Shown here: piece by piece, positions 5,744 to 7,894 of the stretch | Layout: each line of letters starts with the position of its first letter | Numbering within the stretch: the first letter of the stretch is position 1 | Assembly (NCBI GenBank): GCA_030045755.1 | Contig: JASIEW010000141.1 | Location: forward strand, 1 to 7,894 | Reading direction: 5' to 3' | Length of the DNA stretch: 7,894 nucleotides | Source: Nitrososphaerales archaeon | GTDB lineage: Archaea > Thermoproteota > Nitrososphaeria > Nitrososphaerales > UBA183 | The notes under the pieces: model-generated | What the model was told of the DNA's origin: nothing | Databases searched by the model: none | The model's input: only the letters and a program-made list of their open reading frames with translations | Translations under genes and position numbers: made by a program

Positions 5744-6298
5744 GTGCTGATCGTTGCGGTCACGGGAATGCCGGGCGCGGGAAAGTCCACGGCGGCAGAG
5801 GCACTAACGTCGATCGGCTGGCACAGGATAGTCATGGGAGACGTCATCCGCAACGAGACCGCCAGGCGTGGGCTGGAACCCAACGCGAAGAACACCGGCG
5901 AGGTGATGTCAAAGCTGAGAAAGGAGCTGGGAGAGTCTGCGGTGGCGGACCTGTGCGTCGAAGAGATCAGAAAGGCGCCGTCGGGAAAGGTCGTGGTCGA
6001 CGGCATACGCTCACTGGCTGAAGTGGAGAGGTTCAGGAAGGGAGGGAAGGTGCTGCTGGTGGCCGTGCACGCTTCACCCGGCAGGAGACTCGCCCTTCTC
6101 AAGGAGCGGGGGAGAAGCGACGACCCTCTCTCGAACGAGATGTTTGACACGAGAGACGAGCGGGAGCTCAACGTGGGGATAGGCAAGGCAATAGCGTTGG
6201 CCGACGAAGTGATATCGAACGAGAGAGCCACCCCCGACAGACTCGCCTCCCAGATGGTCGAGGCCGTCGAAAGGTGGACGAAGTCCGTTGGAACCTGA
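5744..6298 (+). CDS. UPF0200 P-loop nucleotide kinase-like protein (dephospho-CoA kinase-related)
   Basis: This 184-residue P-loop protein belongs to the archaeal UPF0200 group, related to dephospho-CoA and nucleoside-monophosphate kinases (COG0237). Walker A is GMPGAGKS at 8-15. A substrate-side motif VMGDVIRNE (30-38) and VVVDGIRSLAEVERFR (83-97 region, a Walker-B-like Asp86) follow, then an Arg-rich lid (RRLALLKERGRSDD) and FDTRDERE. The true substrate is unknown; archaeal CoA synthesis is credited elsewhere to a GTP-dependent kinase family, so calling it dephospho-CoA kinase would go too far. The frame is open well upstream and overlaps thpR. I chose GTG at 5744, which gives MLIVAVTGMPG, the usual family N-terminus; TTG at 5741 is equally possible. 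It overlaps the next gene by 11 nt, which supports a shared job with the RNA-binding-fold partner. Confidence 0.86.
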   Translation: MLIVAVTGMPGAGKSTAAEALTSIGWHRIVMGDVIRNETARRGLEPNAKNTGEVMSKLRKELGESAVADLCVEEIRKAPSGKVVVDGIRSLAEVERFRKGGKVLLVAVHASPGRRLALLKERGRSDDPLSNEMFDTRDERELNVGIGKAIALADEVISNERATPDRLASQMVEAVERWTKSVGT

Positions 6299-6695
6299 GT
6301 TCGAATACAGGGTCATAGTCGAAGCAGAGGTCTCCCCTTCGGAAGACCCTGAGAAGGTGGCGCTGGCAGTGGCGAACGTGGCAGGAGCAGAGCCGCGTCA
6401 GGTTCTGGTGTCTAGGAACCAAGTCAGAGTCACTTCGAATGACCCGGGCTCGCTCAAGCGCCTTCGCGAGCAGCTCAAGGCCAGGCGGGTGAGGACGGCC
6501 GCGAAGGCGGCGATGTACCGCGAGAAGCGAGGGAGTTCGACCACTCTGCTCCTAAACAGGCAGGCCGCGGTGAGCGGGGTGCTCGTCGTCTGCGGAGGGC
6601 CGGAGGAGTCCCCTCTTGGGCCCATCTATCTGACGATCCAGTCGAAGAAGCTCGAAGAAGTGATAGAATGGCTCACGTCCTACGAGTCGGGGTAG
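6288..6695 (+). CDS. UPF0201 RNA-binding-fold protein (PF01877)
   Basis: This is a 135-residue protein of the archaeal UPF0201 family, part of the PF01877 'RNA_binding' group. It begins with a strand EYRVIVEAEVSPSEDPEKV (6-24), continues with a helix-strand repeat ending in a charged helix LKRLREQLKARRVRTAAK, and then shows the conserved LLLNRQAAVSGVLVV (87-101) and PLGPIYLTI (109-117), ending with VIEWL. The molecular role is not established; RNA contact is suggested by fold. The start is TTG at 6288, inside the end of the UPF0200 gene, with GGTGG about 10 nt upstream; no ATG or GTG gives a complete first strand. As I recall, UPF0200 and UPF0201 are a single fused protein in Archaeoglobus fulgidus, which argues that these two neighbours work together. 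Its 3' end overlaps the RNase Z gene on the other strand by 16 nt. Confidence 0.88.
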   Translation: MEPEFEYRVIVEAEVSPSEDPEKVALAVANVAGAEPRQVLVSRNQVRVTSNDPGSLKRLREQLKARRVRTAAKAAMYREKRGSSTTLLLNRQAAVSGVLVVCGGPEESPLGPIYLTIQSKKLEEVIEWLTSYESG

Positions 6696-7600
6696 TCCAC
6701 GAGAACCCTCATTCCGTCAGACGCCGCGAAGGTGTCTCTGAACACGCCTCTCGCTTCCCTCACAAGGCTTGAGACGCTACCATACCTCGCGCTGAAGTGG
6801 GTCAGGGCCAGCTTCTTCGCGCCTGCGTCACTGGCGACCTCGGCCGCCTCCAGGCACGTGCTGTGCATCCTCTCGACCGCCTTGTCCCTGTCGCTTCCCT
6901 TGAAGGTCGAGTCGAAGATCAGGAGGTCGCTGCCCCCGAAGAACCGGACCAGCCGAGAGGTCGGCCTCGTGTCCCCCGAGTAACCTATCCTCCTTCCGGG
7001 CCTCGGCTGCCCTGTCACCTCAGAGGAGGCTATCTTCCTTCCTTCCACGACGACGGTCTTGCCCTTCTGCAGTCTGGACCACAGCTTGCCCTCGGGTATG
7101 CCGAGCTTCTTGGCTCTCTCCGGGTGGAACTCCCCGGGTCTTCCGCGCTCCGTCACGAGGTAGGAGTAGGCCTCAACCGAGTGCCGGGCCCTCGTCGCCT
7201 TGATGACGAATCCTTTGGTCCTGAGCACGACTCCGCTCCTTGCCTCGTGGAATTCGACGGGGAAGGTCAGTCCAATGTGCAACAGCTCGGCAGTCACCTC
7301 GAGCCACTTCCGGAGAGTCGGGGGCCCCACAATGCGAAGCTCCTTCCTCCTCTGCGCCAGGCTCATCGTCTGCAACAGGCCGAGGAGACCCGTCACGTGG
7401 TCTCCGTGCAGGTGGGTTATCAGAATGGACATCTCCTTGTTCAGACCTATGCCATGCAAGATGACCTGCCTCTGGACTCCTTCACCGCAGTCCATGAGGA
7501 CGACCTCTCCTTCCCTGGTTATCGCAACCGACGGAAGGCCCCTGTCTTTCGTAGGCGCCGCGGAACTAGTCCCAAGAAAGGTCACTTCGAGCCTTACCAC
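6680..7600 (-). CDS. rnz: Ribonuclease Z (tRNA 3' endonuclease)
   Basis: RNase Z cuts the 3' trailer from precursor tRNAs just after the discriminator base, which prepares CCA-less tRNAs for the CCA-adding enzyme. The 306-residue length is that of the short form. Metallo-beta-lactamase motifs are complete: FLGTSSAAPT (8-17), DCGEGVQRQ (37-45), the zinc motif HLHGDH (63-68), His140 in RARHSVEAYSY, GYSGDTRP with Asp211, and His247 (MHST) and His269 (LTHFSARY). The segment at about 153-182, with GRPGEFHPERAKKLGIPEGK, matches the flexible tRNA-binding arm region. The start is GTG at 7600-7598, two bases after the stop of the methyltransferase gene, with AGGAAGAG about 8-15 nt upstream; the two are therefore one operon. 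The stop at 6682-6680 lies within the convergent UPF0201 gene. Confidence 0.96.
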   Translation of the reverse strand: MVRLEVTFLGTSSAAPTKDRGLPSVAITREGEVVLMDCGEGVQRQVILHGIGLNKEMSILITHLHGDHVTGLLGLLQTMSLAQRRKELRIVGPPTLRKWLEVTAELLHIGLTFPVEFHEARSGVVLRTKGFVIKATRARHSVEAYSYLVTERGRPGEFHPERAKKLGIPEGKLWSRLQKGKTVVVEGRKIASSEVTGQPRPGRRIGYSGDTRPTSRLVRFFGGSDLLIFDSTFKGSDRDKAVERMHSTCLEAAEVASDAGAKKLALTHFSARYGSVSSLVREARGVFRDTFAASDGMRVLVDYPDS

Positions 7601-7602
7601 GA

Positions 7603-7893
7603 CTATCTCTTCCTGAGGATGGAGATTGTTCTGGTCAGCAGCTTATGAACGTAGAGGTCGTGCTCCCCTTCGAGCTCGAACTCGCCGGTGTAGGTGGGAG
7701 CCTCGCCCTTCGCGTGCATCAGGACCATCCTTGAACCTGAGGCTAGCAGGGGCGCAAAGGCCTGGACAGATTTCACGAGGACGTCGGCCCGGCTCACTCC
7801 CCCCGTACTCGAAGCTCTTCCATAGGGCACGTCCGTGACCACGGCGTCAACCTTGGTCAGAGGCGGAGCGAAGGCGTCCGCTCTGAGAGCCCC
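7603..7893 (-). CDS. Trm11/TrmG10-like tRNA methyltransferase, C-terminal end (partial)
   Basis: This is the last 96 residues of a Rossmann-fold SAM-dependent methyltransferase; the frame stays open to the right edge of the window. Motif IV reads VVTDVPYGRASS, a variant of the D/N-P-P-Y/F motif that holds an exocyclic amino group, and the Arg-Ala-Ser tail after YG is like archaeal tRNA guanine-10 N2-methyltransferases. It ends with a strand-helix-strand, including MVLMHAKG and the late strand DLYVHKLLTRTISILRK. Val replaces the first Pro of the motif (TDVPYG). The N-terminal THUMP domain that would confirm a tRNA substrate lies outside the window, so another N-methyltransferase remains possible. 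The ATG/GTG codons near 7842 are internal. It is followed after two bases by RNase Z, which supports a tRNA role. Confidence 0.8.
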   Translation of the reverse strand, partial: GALRADAFAPPLTKVDAVVTDVPYGRASSTGGVSRADVLVKSVQAFAPLLASGSRMVLMHAKGEAPTYTGEFELEGEHDLYVHKLLTRTISILRKR

Positions 7894-7894
7894 C

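Noticed and set aside
6797..7648. 283-codon plus-strand open frame opposite RNase Z
   Set aside because: It mirrors a complete RNase Z gene in composition and has no recognisable motif or promoter.

Overview
The window is archaeal chromosomal DNA of fairly high GC content. The signs are a CCA-less tRNA gene with an intron in its D-loop, TATA boxes about 25-30 bp upstream of starts, an archaeal-type class I CCA-adding enzyme, the archaeal UPF0200/UPF0201 pair, a COG2112-type kinase and frequent TTG starts. A TACK-group archaeon, perhaps related to Nitrososphaeria/Thaumarchaeota or Bathyarchaeia, fits best, but that placement is an inference from protein flavour and the tRNA intron; there is no marker gene here.

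Left part (1-2800). The 3' end of pyruvate, phosphate dikinase runs rightward off the left edge. Facing it is a leftward, translationally coupled three-gene operon: a PadR-family repressor, a DrrA-like ABC ATPase and a DrrB-like ABC-2 permease. A TATA-like box and two overlapping inverted repeats lie immediately before the padR-like gene, so this looks like a self-regulated efflux operon.

Middle part (2870-5680). A leftward tRNA-Pro(GGG) gene carries a 43-nt intron in the D-loop and has its own TATA box. Upstream of it lies the leftward operon thpR (RNA 2',3'-cyclic phosphodiesterase / LigT) - cca (CCA-adding enzyme) - a COG2112-like protein kinase, with overlapping genes. A palindromic TATA element sits between thpR and the divergent gene to its right.

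Right part (5740-7894). A rightward pair encodes a UPF0200 P-loop kinase-like protein and a UPF0201 RNA-binding-fold protein, overlapping by 11 nt. It converges on, and overlaps by 16 nt, a leftward pair: a partial Trm11/TrmG10-like tRNA methyltransferase followed by RNase Z.

Five of the genes act on tRNA or plausibly do (tRNA-Pro, RNase Z, CCA-adding enzyme, ThpR, G10-type methyltransferase), so much of the window is a tRNA maturation neighbourhood. No mobile element, CRISPR array or rRNA was seen, and no stretch over 300 bases lacks a gene. I did not find a clearly new multi-gene system; the most unusual item is the D-loop tRNA intron.
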